From an uncultured Ruminococcus sp. (GTDB taxonomy: Bacteria; Bacillota; Clostridia; Oscillospirales; Ruminococcaceae), in the NCBI GenBank assembly GCA_945876405.1, contig CAMCOJ010000073.1:1-8697 (forward strand): DNA of 8,697 nt. Direction: 5' to 3'. Every line of letters begins with the position of its first letter. Positions within the stretch are counted from its first letter, which is position 1. Positions 1-6,270 of the stretch are shown in pieces. The notes beneath the pieces were generated by a model. That model was not told the DNA's origin. It searched no databases and saw only the letters and a list, made by a program, of their open reading frames with translations. Both the position numbers and the translations under genes were made by a program.

Positions 1-45
1 GATTTCTGCCTGTCTCGTGGGCTCGGAGATGTGTATAAGAGACAG
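1..45. other. Nextera/P7 sequencing adapter (artefact)
   Basis: These bases are not genomic. Positions 27-45 are the 19-bp Tn5 mosaic end used in Nextera kits, 12-26 are the Read-2 adapter arm, 4-11 look like an 8-base i7 index (TTCTGCCT), and 1-3 are the last bases of P7. Native sequence begins at 46. The same adapter with the same index, bar one mismatch, lies inverted at the other contig end, so both ends are read-through artefacts. Confidence 0.97.
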
Positions 46-290
46 ATATCGGACAAGGGAGAACACATCTTTCCCTCTCTGTACATAGATATACCCTTTA
101 CTCCGAACGAAATTCCTTTTATTCCGTTTCCGCAAAGATACACAGCTGCGATATGTCCGGCCTCATGAATCATGCACGCAGCAAAAGAAACCCCGCTGTA
201 ATCTCCTCCGTTAAGGGTTATAAGTGCTATAACAGCCAAAAACCCTATATTCACGGAAATAACTGTGTTTAATACCTTAACTGAAAACAT
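46..290 (-). CDS. M50-family membrane zinc metalloprotease, SpoIVFB/site-2-protease-like (N-terminal fragment)
   Basis: This is the first 81 codons of a gene cut by the adapter junction at 45/46. The ATG at 290-288 has an upstream AGGA (300-297) at suitable spacing. A hydrophobic N-terminal segment (about residues 10-26) is followed by a second apolar stretch that carries HEAGH at residues 42-46. This is the HExxH zinc site of M50 intramembrane proteases: two histidines bind zinc and the glutamate is the catalytic base. Placing HExxH about 42 residues from the start matches SpoIVFB (around residue 43 in B. subtilis), as does a following basic/apolar 'GIKGISFG' stretch. SpoIVFB cleaves pro-sigma-K in the outer forespore membrane; that role here is inference. 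The second zinc motif (NxxPxxxxD) would lie in the missing part. The gene overlaps the preceding small membrane ORF by 14 bp, which suggests translational coupling. A generic site-2 protease is the main alternative. Confidence 0.75.
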
Positions 291-535
291 TTTTTATCCT
301 CTGAAGGTATTCAGTCACTGCTGCTGAGTAGTCACAGTCAGTTATCTCTGAAAATATCTCATCAGTTATCTCTGAAACTTCAGGGTAAATGAAAAAAATC
401 AAAGACAACACCACGAATAATACCAGAAACAAAACAGATACAGCAAGTGACATAAGGTGTTCTGTTTTACAGAAATTATCAGTCTTTTTTTCGTCCTTCT
501 CCGTTTCACAAATTACTTCGTCATATATAAAACAT
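277..535 (-). CDS. Small single-pass membrane protein with apparent frameshift after the start codon
   Basis: I do not recognise this family. An open frame runs unbroken from about 543 to the TAA at 279-277. It encodes an acidic/charged N-terminal segment, one long apolar helix (MSLAVSVLFLVLFVVLSLIF, starting at 453) and an acidic outside tail. The frame has no ATG, GTG or TTG before 453. The only good start signal, AGGAGG at 545-540 followed four bases later by ATG at 535, is one base out of frame and meets TGA at 523-521 after four codons. Removing one T from the TTTT at 532-529 would give an 85-residue protein starting MFIYDEVICE. So this is an indel mutation or assembly error, a ribosomal +1 slip on U4, or translation of only the 58-residue form from 453 (no visible ribosome site). 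It overlaps the M50 protease start by 14 bp. Its position and topology recall SpoIVFA, but no LytM/M23 domain is present. Confidence 0.55.
338..377. repeat. 16-bp direct repeat, 24-bp period, within the small membrane ORF
   Basis: TCAGTTATCTCTGAAA occurs exactly at 338-353 and again at 362-377. On the minus strand the copies are in frame, 8 codons apart, and encode two SEITD units in the extracytoplasmic tail of the small membrane protein. It looks like a small internal duplication, which preserves frame. Confidence 0.85.
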
Positions 536-565
536 CCCCCCTCCTAAATATTTATTCATGATAAT

Positions 566-606
566 AAAAAAAAATACCGTTACCCTGTTTAATACGGGTA
601 ACGGTA
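566..606 (-). terminator. Strong rho-independent terminator after spoVM
   Basis: A perfect 11-bp inverted repeat (TACCGTTACCC at 575-585, GGGTAACGGTA at 596-606) encloses a 10-nt loop. On the minus strand it is followed at once by nine T residues (574-566). The stem begins five bases after the spoVM stop codon, so it most likely ends the long rsmB-to-spoVM transcript. In the plus direction the stem is followed by only a short mixed A/T stretch, so it should act mainly on the minus strand. Confidence 0.93.
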
Positions 607-611
607 AAAAT

Positions 612-698
612 TTATTCACTGTCCTCTTTTTTTATCCTCAGTATAACCCTGAGAACACTGGATATAAATGCAGGACTTTTAATTACTACAACTTTCAT
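612..698 (-). CDS. spoVM: Stage V sporulation protein M (SpoVM), 28 aa
   Basis: A 28-codon ORF (MKVVVIKSPAFISSVLRVIL followed by a basic-acidic tail) starts at ATG 698-696 and stops at TAA 614-612. It is preceded by GGAGGT at 711-706 with 7-nt spacing. An in-frame ATG at 704 is too close to that site. The peptide matches the 26-residue B. subtilis SpoVM pattern: MK start, I6-K7, P9, F11, R17 and an amphipathic helix. In B. subtilis SpoVM inserts peripherally into the outer forespore membrane, senses its positive curvature, and recruits SpoIVA for spore coat assembly; Pro9 is important there. Synteny supports the call, since spoVM lies downstream of the prpC-prkC-rsgA block in B. subtilis. It follows kinase B by 64 bp and is closed by a terminator. 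The C-terminal KKEDSE is slightly longer than in Bacillus. The peptide is short, so homology rests on pattern plus location. Confidence 0.85.
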   Translation of the reverse strand: MKVVVIKSPAFISSVLRVILRIKKEDSE

Positions 699-714
699 AG
701 TCATTACCTCCGTT

Positions 715-757
715 ATGTATTATAATACATTATATTCACAACGAAGTTTTTGGTTAA
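715..757 (-). promoter_or_regulatory. Candidate sigma-A-like promoter with overlapping palindrome upstream of spoVM
   Basis: Between the kinase B stop and spoVM the minus strand carries TTAACC (757-752), a 17-bp spacer, and a perfect TATAAT (734-729). This predicts a start near 722. A perfect 16-bp palindrome, ATGTATTATAATACAT (730-715), spans that start and could be an operator, or simply AT-rich chance symmetry. B. subtilis spoVM uses sigma-E; here a sigma-E-like GAATATA (737-731) is present, but the CATA that would pair with it (717-714) is too close to the ribosome site. The promoter is therefore tentative. Confidence 0.4.
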
Positions 758-762
758 TAAAA

Positions 763-3060
763 TTATTCTGCAGCACTGTCTGATTCTGATGCCGCTTCAG
801 TTACAGGTGGTTCCGGTTCGGTTTCAACCGGCGGAGCCTCTGTTTCAACCGGCGGAGCCTGTGTATGAACCGGTGGAGCCTGTGTTACAGGAGGTGCCTG
901 TGTAACCGGCGGAGGTGCAGGTGTTGGTGCCGGCGTTGCTGCCTGTGTTGTTTCTTCCGGTTTGATAGCCTTAATTGCTTCAAGAGCACCCTTCATGTTT
1001 TCATTGATAACTTCATACTTTTTCTCTTCAAAGTCGAATTTGTAGTGACCAATCACCGCAGCATCTCCTGTTACGATGCTCATTACCTCAACCTTGACAT
1101 TCTGCTTTTCAGAACCTGTTATATCAAAGCTGTACTCAGTAAAGCCTTCTATATTTATGTCTTCAACCATCTGAACAAGCTTTTCATCAATGTAAACCTT
1201 AAAAGTTACGACTCCGTATGCACGTTCAGGGAAGGTTAATGTGAACGGAACGTCTGCTGTCGGGGGCTTTCCGGTACTTACGTATATTATTATCTTTTCC
1301 TCCGCAGGATTTACAAGAGTGTCTCCCGGGAAGTTCTGCTCAAATACCTCTCCTTCAGGAGCCTTGTTATCCTTTTCCTGAACTTCCACAGTATACCCTG
1401 CTTCCTGCAGTATGCGAACCGCTTCGTCTTTCTTCTTTCCTACTACATTAGGAAGTATTTTGGAATCAGACTGTTTGCCCTTGCTGACATAGATAGTAAC
1501 CTTGCCCGTTACCTCCATCTCCGTTCCTGCAACAGGAGAAATACGAATAACCTTGCCGTACTCAACAATGTCATTGAAAATCTCAGTCTGGGACACCTTT
1601 TTAAATCCTGCAGCATTGAGAATATTTACTGCTTCCAGTGCTGACAGACCGTCAACTTCAGGAATTACAGATGTATTTTTACCGTTGCTTATATTTACAA
1701 ATACTTCTGTTCCCTTTTCAATCTCTGTCCCGGCGTCAATACTCTGATACACAATCGTATCAGCTACATACTCTGAATACACCGGTTCACCTTCGATTGT
1801 AATAACCAGTTCTCCGGAATATTTTTTTACCATGTCATCATAGTTATACTGGAGAAGACTTGGCATAGGAAAGGTTGAAGAATTATTTTTGTGTATTATC
1901 TTCGATACAAATCCTGATATCACTGCTACAACAACTATCATCGCGACAACTGTTCCGATTGTTGCAAGCCTCGTAACCAGCCTGTTCCCGCCGACCGTTT
2001 CGATTTCCGGAATATCTGAAACTACCGGCTTCTTTTCGCGCTCACGTCTTCTGGAATCAATAAAATAATTCGGAGTTGCCTCATCAGGATCATAGTCAAG
2101 GTAATTTACCTCTTCTTTCTCTTCGTCCTGTTCCTTTACACTTTCAGGCTCCGGATGAATCTTTACCTCTTCCGGCTCTTCTCCTGCTGTTTCTTCAGGA
2201 AAGCTTGAAAACTTATATCCAAAAACATGGTCAGGATTATTTCTCAGCAATTCGATGTCATTTATCATTTCCCTTGCTGTATGATATCTGTCTGAAGGAT
2301 TTTTTTCCATTGCCTTAAGTATTATTTCCTCAACACCAACAGGAATATCCGGATTAATACTTCTTGGTCTTGCCGGAATGTCATTCATCTGCATAAGTGC
2401 TACCGTAAGCGGATTTTCTGTATCAAACGGTTTTCTTCCTGTAAGAATTTCGTAAAGAATTATACCCACAGAATAAATATCGCTTGCACCGTCAGTCATC
2501 TTTCCTGATGCCTGCTCCGGACTTATGTAGTGAACTGAACCTATAGTCTGAGCCGTTGCAGTAATTCCAAGCTGGTAAGTAAACTTGGCAATTCCAAAGT
2601 CCATGACTTTTATTGTGCCGTCTTCAAACATCATTATATTCTGCGGTTTTACATCTCTGTGTATAATGCCTCTGTCATGTGCATGACCGAGAGCGCGGAG
2701 AAGCTGAATCACAAGATGTGAAGTTTCACTCCAGTCCAAACGTCCTTTGGTTTCAATATAATCCTTAAGTGTTATACCGTCGATGTATTCCATAACAATG
2801 AATCTCATCTCTTCATTATATCCTACATCGAGTACCTTAACTATATTCGGATGAGAAAGCATGGAAACTGCCTTGGACTCATTCTTGAAACGCTGGAGGA
2901 ACTCATCGTTTTTTGTATATTCGTTTTTAAGAATCTTTACAGCGACATCTCTGCCTTCTGACCGGTCGTAGGCTCTGTAAACATCAGCCATTCCGCCGAC
3001 GCCGATACGTTTTTTTATCTCATATCTGCCATCAAGCATAACCCCGATATTCTTATCCAT
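763..3060 (-). CDS. PASTA-domain Ser/Thr protein kinase B (PrkC/StkP family), second copy
   Basis: This is a 765-residue transmembrane kinase with ATG at 3060 and AAGGAG at 3078-3073 (12-nt spacing, rather long). The cytoplasmic Hanks kinase domain (about 12-275) is complete: GVGGMADVY loop 20-28, lysine 42, helix-C Glu61, HRDVKPQN 134-141, DFG 154-156 and GSVHYISPEQ 174-183. Its activation loop holds Thr167, Thr169 and Thr172, the kind of sites PrkC autophosphorylates. A Glu/Pro-rich juxtamembrane linker (280-355) leads to one membrane helix (about 366-386). Outside are three PASTA repeats (about 397-460, 461-529, 530-598), a beta-rich domain (about 601-690) and a Pro/Thr/Glu tail (704-765). 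PASTA domains bind muropeptide/lipid II in characterised homologues, coupling wall state to phosphorylation; B. subtilis PrkC also triggers germination. The gene follows rsgA by 38 bp. It is a paralogue of kinase A, with kinase motifs at identical residue numbers. Confidence 0.95.
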   Translation of the reverse strand: MDKNIGVMLDGRYEIKKRIGVGGMADVYRAYDRSEGRDVAVKILKNEYTKNDEFLQRFKNESKAVSMLSHPNIVKVLDVGYNEEMRFIVMEYIDGITLKDYIETKGRLDWSETSHLVIQLLRALGHAHDRGIIHRDVKPQNIMMFEDGTIKVMDFGIAKFTYQLGITATAQTIGSVHYISPEQASGKMTDGASDIYSVGIILYEILTGRKPFDTENPLTVALMQMNDIPARPRSINPDIPVGVEEIILKAMEKNPSDRYHTAREMINDIELLRNNPDHVFGYKFSSFPEETAGEEPEEVKIHPEPESVKEQDEEKEEVNYLDYDPDEATPNYFIDSRRREREKKPVVSDIPEIETVGGNRLVTRLATIGTVVAMIVVVAVISGFVSKIIHKNNSSTFPMPSLLQYNYDDMVKKYSGELVITIEGEPVYSEYVADTIVYQSIDAGTEIEKGTEVFVNISNGKNTSVIPEVDGLSALEAVNILNAAGFKKVSQTEIFNDIVEYGKVIRISPVAGTEMEVTGKVTIYVSKGKQSDSKILPNVVGKKKDEAVRILQEAGYTVEVQEKDNKAPEGEVFEQNFPGDTLVNPAEEKIIIYVSTGKPPTADVPFTLTFPERAYGVVTFKVYIDEKLVQMVEDINIEGFTEYSFDITGSEKQNVKVEVMSIVTGDAAVIGHYKFDFEEKKYEVINENMKGALEAIKAIKPEETTQAATPAPTPAPPPVTQAPPVTQAPPVHTQAPPVETEAPPVETEPEPPVTEAASESDSAAE
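793..912 (-). repeat. Tandem coding repeat for Pro/Thr-rich C-terminal tail of kinase B
   Basis: Degenerate 21-24 bp units encode PPVTQA, PPVHTQA, PPVETEA and PPVETEPE at residues 717-756. Two neighbouring units share a near-identical core (gtttcaaccggcggagcct on the plus strand, 821-839 and 842-860), so recent expansion is likely. The tail lies outside the membrane after the last folded domain and is probably extended, suited to reaching through or lying in the cell wall. A similar array ends kinase A. Confidence 0.85.
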
Positions 3061-3098
3061 ATAGCAATTATTCTCCTTCTTTTATGAGTGTATGGGTG

Positions 3099-3980
3099 CT
3101 AAATTTCCCATTCTTTTATGGACTTAGCTTCTTCATACATCTGGCAGTAACTACTGTGTCTGCTTTCGGATATAAATCCGTCGCTTACTGCTTTTATAAC
3201 AGCACAGTCTTTTTCTTTCGTATGGGAACAATCCTTAAACCTGCAGTTATCTGAAAATTCTGAAAATTCTGTAAAACAGGAACACAGCTCTTCTTTTTTT
3301 ATTATATCATATTTGTTTGTTTCAAAAGTAGAAAAACCGGGCGTATCAGCGATATATCCTCCGTTATCAAGCCTGTACAGCTGTGCATGTCTGGTTGTGT
3401 GTCTGCCGCGTCCGAGTTTTTTACTTATCTCACCTGTCCTGATGTCAAATCTGCTGTCAATAGCATTGAGCAGGGTTGATTTTCCTGCGCCACTGTTTCC
3501 TGTAAAAGCACTTATCTTTCCGCCAAGTATTTCCTTAAGCGTTTCAATGCCTTCGCCGTTACGGTAATCTATTACAACAACATCAATACCGGCATTTTTA
3601 TAGACAGAGAAAATATCTTCATGCTTATCAAGATCAACTTTGGTAAGAACCACAATCGGTTTAATATTTTTGTATTCAGCTATTGCAATGAATTTGTCAA
3701 GCAACAGTAGATTCGGAGAAGGCTCACACACGGATACAACAAATATAAGCTGATCCATATTTGCCAGCGGCGGTCTTATCAGATGGTTTTTACGGGGAAG
3801 TATTTCTGTAATAACCCTGTCATCCTGAAAATTCACCCTGTCACCTACACAGGGCGACTTTCCTTCCTTTCTGAATATACCCCGGGGAACACACTCATAA
3901 ATACCATCAGGAGACTCTACTGTATAGAGTCCCCCGATGGACTTAACGATAAGTCCAGTTCTAACTTCTGATTCCGGCAT
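3099..3980 (-). CDS. rsgA: Ribosome small-subunit-dependent GTPase RsgA (CpgA/YloQ)
   Basis: A full-length 293-residue circularly permuted GTPase that helps 30S subunit maturation, near the decoding site in studied homologues. An N-terminal OB fold (about 1-65) is followed by the G domain in permuted order: G4 TKVD at 113-116, P-loop GNSGAGKST at 161-169, a G2 region with RHTTRH at 193-198, and G3 DTPG at 212-215. The C-terminal zinc knuckle has Cys246, Cys251, His253 and Cys259, the usual CCHC set. ATG at 3980 lies two bases after the kinase A stop (TAA 3985-3983), with GGAG inside the end of kinase A, so the two are translationally coupled. B. subtilis CpgA is a PrkC substrate, which fits its location between two kinases; phosphorylation here is inference. 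Confidence 0.97.
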   Translation of the reverse strand: MPESEVRTGLIVKSIGGLYTVESPDGIYECVPRGIFRKEGKSPCVGDRVNFQDDRVITEILPRKNHLIRPPLANMDQLIFVVSVCEPSPNLLLLDKFIAIAEYKNIKPIVVLTKVDLDKHEDIFSVYKNAGIDVVVIDYRNGEGIETLKEILGGKISAFTGNSGAGKSTLLNAIDSRFDIRTGEISKKLGRGRHTTRHAQLYRLDNGGYIADTPGFSTFETNKYDIIKKEELCSCFTEFSEFSDNCRFKDCSHTKEKDCAVIKAVSDGFISESRHSSYCQMYEEAKSIKEWEI

Positions 3981-3982
3981 AT

Positions 3983-6205
3983 TTATTCTCCGTTGTTCTG
4001 CTGTTCCTGATTTTCCGGCTGAGATTCCTCAACTACAGGCGGGTCTGTTTCCGGTGCCTGTGTCTCCGGAGGAGGTGCCTGAGTTACCGGAGGCGGAGCC
4101 TGTGTTACCGGCTGCTGTGCGGCTTTCAATCCGTCAACCTCCCTGAATGCTCCAGTAATATCTTCTGAAAGCTGCTTCTTTGTCTTCGAATCATCAAATG
4201 AATATGAATAACGTCCGAGCTCAGCTTCCTTACCATTTCCCTGATTTACAAGATATATTGTAATTTCTTTCTCGCCGCCTGATGCGCTTATTGAAAGGTT
4301 TTTACTTCTTGTGTACTTTGAATCAACATCTCTTGCTTCACTGTTAAGTGTACCGTCAACATAAATCTTAAATGCAAATACACCGTTTGCATCATCCGGA
4401 AACGGAATTGTTATCTCGTGCGTAAGCGTTGGAGGAAGTCCTGTACTAACATATATTGTTACCTTGGTACCTGTCTGAATAAGTGTATTTGCCGTAAGAC
4501 TCATTCCCACAATCGTACCTTCAGGCATCTGTGAATTTCTCTGCTGTGTTTCAACTACAAGATCAAGGTCTTCAAGTGTCTTTCTCGCCTCGTCTTCTTT
4601 CTTTCCGTTTACATCAGGAAGTCTTACCTGAGTAGTCATCTTTCCGCGGCTTATAAACAGGAGAACCGTGGTTCCTTCCTTGCATTCTGTATTGGCCTCA
4701 GGCTCGGTTTTGATAACGTAGCCCTCCTGAACTGTGTCACTGTATACAAGCCTGGTCTGGGAAGAAAATTTCTTTTCCTCAAGAATAGCCTTTGCCTGTG
4801 CTTCTGTAAATCCGTTGTCAAGCGGAGGAACTTCAATCATTCTCGGGCCTTTGCTGAGAACAACATAAATCTTGTGTCCCGGCTTTACAACCTCACCCGG
4901 TTCAAGATCCTGTTCAAGAATTGTGTTCTCTGCCATAGGAGAATATATCGACTCCTTAACTTCAAAAACAAGATACTGGCTGAAAAGTTTCTTTGCATTG
5001 TCATATTCCTGACCTACAAAGTTCTGTACTGTGAATTCCTTGTAATCTGATTCATTTCCAAAATAATTAAGCATTAATCCAGATATAAAAATTGTTGCTA
5101 TGATAATCACAACTATAACAACTCCGGCAAGCATAGGAACAAACATTGATCTCTTCTCAATATATTCCTCTTCAACTGCAGGAAGCTGATTATCCTGAGC
5201 ATAATTGTCATCATCATAGTCATCATACCCGGTTTCCATAACTGTATCATTCATATCCATCCTGTTGTCAGCATCAACTGTTCTGAACGACCTTGTGGAA
5301 TTAAGATCTTTTTTGCTCTGATTATCTCTTTCCATAACGTATTCTTTCTCCTCTTCATAATATCCGGGAAAATCATCCGGACATTCTTTGAATTTTTCTA
5401 TGTCATTAATCATTTGTGAAACATTTGAATAACGTTTCGCCGGATCCTTTTCAATTGCCTTCAGGATAATTTTCTCAAGTCCCTTTGGTATATCCGGATT
5501 TACATCGCATGGTTTTGCTGGTTTTGCCTGCATATGCATAAGTGCAACCGTTATTGGATTTTCATTGTCAAAAGGTTTTACTCCTGTAAGCATTTCGTAA
5601 AAAAGAATACCTGCCGAATATATATCGCTTTTGGAATCTGTTTTGTCACTGCTCACCTGTTCAGGACTTATGTAGTGGACTGAACCTATAGCCTGGGCTG
5701 AAGTGGCAAATCCTTCATCTCTTGCAAACTTTGCAATCCCAAAGTCCATGACTTTTATCCTGCCGTCTTCAAGCAGCATAATATTCTGCGGTTTAACATC
5801 CTGATGCACTATCCCTTTTTCATGGGCATGACCAAGTCCTCTGAGGATCTGAAGCATAAAATATGATGCAGTCTGCCAGTCCATAACTTTTTCAAGTTCC
5901 ATATATGACTTAAGTGTTATCCCGTCAATATATTCCATAGCGATATACTGAACTTTGTTGGTAAAACCCACATCTATTATCTTTACTATATTAGGATGCG
6001 AGAGAACCGCAATTGCTCTCGATTCATTTCTGAAGCGCCTCAGAAATTCCTCATTTTCAGAATATTCTTTTTTCAGAATCTTGACAGCAACAATTTTGTT
6101 TTCAAGAAGATCATTTGCCTTATAAACATCAGCCATTCCGCCGCTGCCTATGAGTCTGATAATCTCAAAACGTCCGTCAAGCCTCTTGCCTGTGTATTTG
6201 TCCAT
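3983..6205 (-). CDS. prkC: PASTA-domain Ser/Thr protein kinase A (PrkC/StkP family), non-RD variant
   Basis: A 740-residue transmembrane kinase; ATG at 6205 is preceded by AGGAG about 10 nt upstream. The cytoplasmic kinase domain (about 12-275) has GSGGMADVY 20-28, lysine 42, Glu61, the catalytic motif HQDVKPQN 134-141, DFG 154-156 and GSVHYISPEQ 174-183. The HRD arginine is glutamine (codon CAG), and the activation loop has only Thr168 and Ser169, with Ala172 where kinase B has Thr. Catalytic Asp136, Lys138 and Asn141 are intact, so activity is expected but perhaps not activation-loop-dependent. An acidic, Thr-containing linker (284-352, DDYDDD-rich) leads to a membrane helix (about 356-379). 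Three PASTA repeats follow (about 391-453, 455-522, 523-590), then a beta-rich domain (about 593-690) and a Pro/Thr-rich tail (697-740). Position directly after the phosphatase is the canonical prkC place. It is 65 bp from prpC and couples to rsgA. Confidence 0.95.
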   Translation of the reverse strand: MDKYTGKRLDGRFEIIRLIGSGGMADVYKANDLLENKIVAVKILKKEYSENEEFLRRFRNESRAIAVLSHPNIVKIIDVGFTNKVQYIAMEYIDGITLKSYMELEKVMDWQTASYFMLQILRGLGHAHEKGIVHQDVKPQNIMLLEDGRIKVMDFGIAKFARDEGFATSAQAIGSVHYISPEQVSSDKTDSKSDIYSAGILFYEMLTGVKPFDNENPITVALMHMQAKPAKPCDVNPDIPKGLEKIILKAIEKDPAKRYSNVSQMINDIEKFKECPDDFPGYYEEEKEYVMERDNQSKKDLNSTRSFRTVDADNRMDMNDTVMETGYDDYDDDNYAQDNQLPAVEEEYIEKRSMFVPMLAGVVIVVIIIATIFISGLMLNYFGNESDYKEFTVQNFVGQEYDNAKKLFSQYLVFEVKESIYSPMAENTILEQDLEPGEVVKPGHKIYVVLSKGPRMIEVPPLDNGFTEAQAKAILEEKKFSSQTRLVYSDTVQEGYVIKTEPEANTECKEGTTVLLFISRGKMTTQVRLPDVNGKKEDEARKTLEDLDLVVETQQRNSQMPEGTIVGMSLTANTLIQTGTKVTIYVSTGLPPTLTHEITIPFPDDANGVFAFKIYVDGTLNSEARDVDSKYTRSKNLSISASGGEKEITIYLVNQGNGKEAELGRYSYSFDDSKTKKQLSEDITGAFREVDGLKAAQQPVTQAPPPVTQAPPPETQAPETDPPVVEESQPENQEQQNNGE
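4034..4111 (-). repeat. Tandem coding repeat for Pro/Thr-rich tail of kinase A
   Basis: Degenerate, roughly 24-bp units encode PVTQAPP, PVTQAPP, PETQAPE and a decayed TDPPV unit at residues 699-724. The core PVTQAPP is identical to units in the tail of kinase B, so the arrays share ancestry or have exchanged sequence. It lies in the extracytoplasmic C-terminus, followed by a Gln/Asn/Glu-rich end. Confidence 0.85.
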
Positions 6206-6270
6206 ATGTGAAACACTCCTGATTTATGTTTTAAAACTCTTTTAGGACTGGCTTAAACCCCAAATCCGTA

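Noticed and set aside
27..45. Transposon end or mobile-element terminus suggested by the Tn5 mosaic end at both contig ends
   Set aside because: The mosaic ends are joined to Illumina index and P7 sequence, so they come from library preparation, not a genomic transposon.
536..611. Promoter for the small membrane ORF and M50 protease between the terminator and 535
   Set aside because: A TATTAT at 566-561 has no matching -35 and overlaps the terminator T-run. No sporulation-sigma pattern was convincing.
793..912. Possible CRISPR-like or regulatory repeat array
   Set aside because: Units are degenerate, contiguous and in frame, encode Pro/Thr repeats, and have no spacers.
865..1239. Plus-strand ORF rich in Cys and Arg
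   Set aside because: It is antisense to the Pro-rich tail and beta-rich domain of kinase B. Its composition simply mirrors the repeat, and there is no ribosome site or recognisable domain.
3937..4146. Plus-strand Pro-rich ORF across the rsgA/kinase A junction
   Set aside because: It is the opposite-strand shadow of the kinase A repeat tail, with no independent coding signal.
6206..6270. Possible promoter or hairpin between prpC and kinase A (contains GTTTTAAAAC)
   Set aside because: No convincing -35/-10 pair or terminator was found. The short palindrome is AT-rich and the gap is more simply an operon spacer with the kinase A ribosome site.
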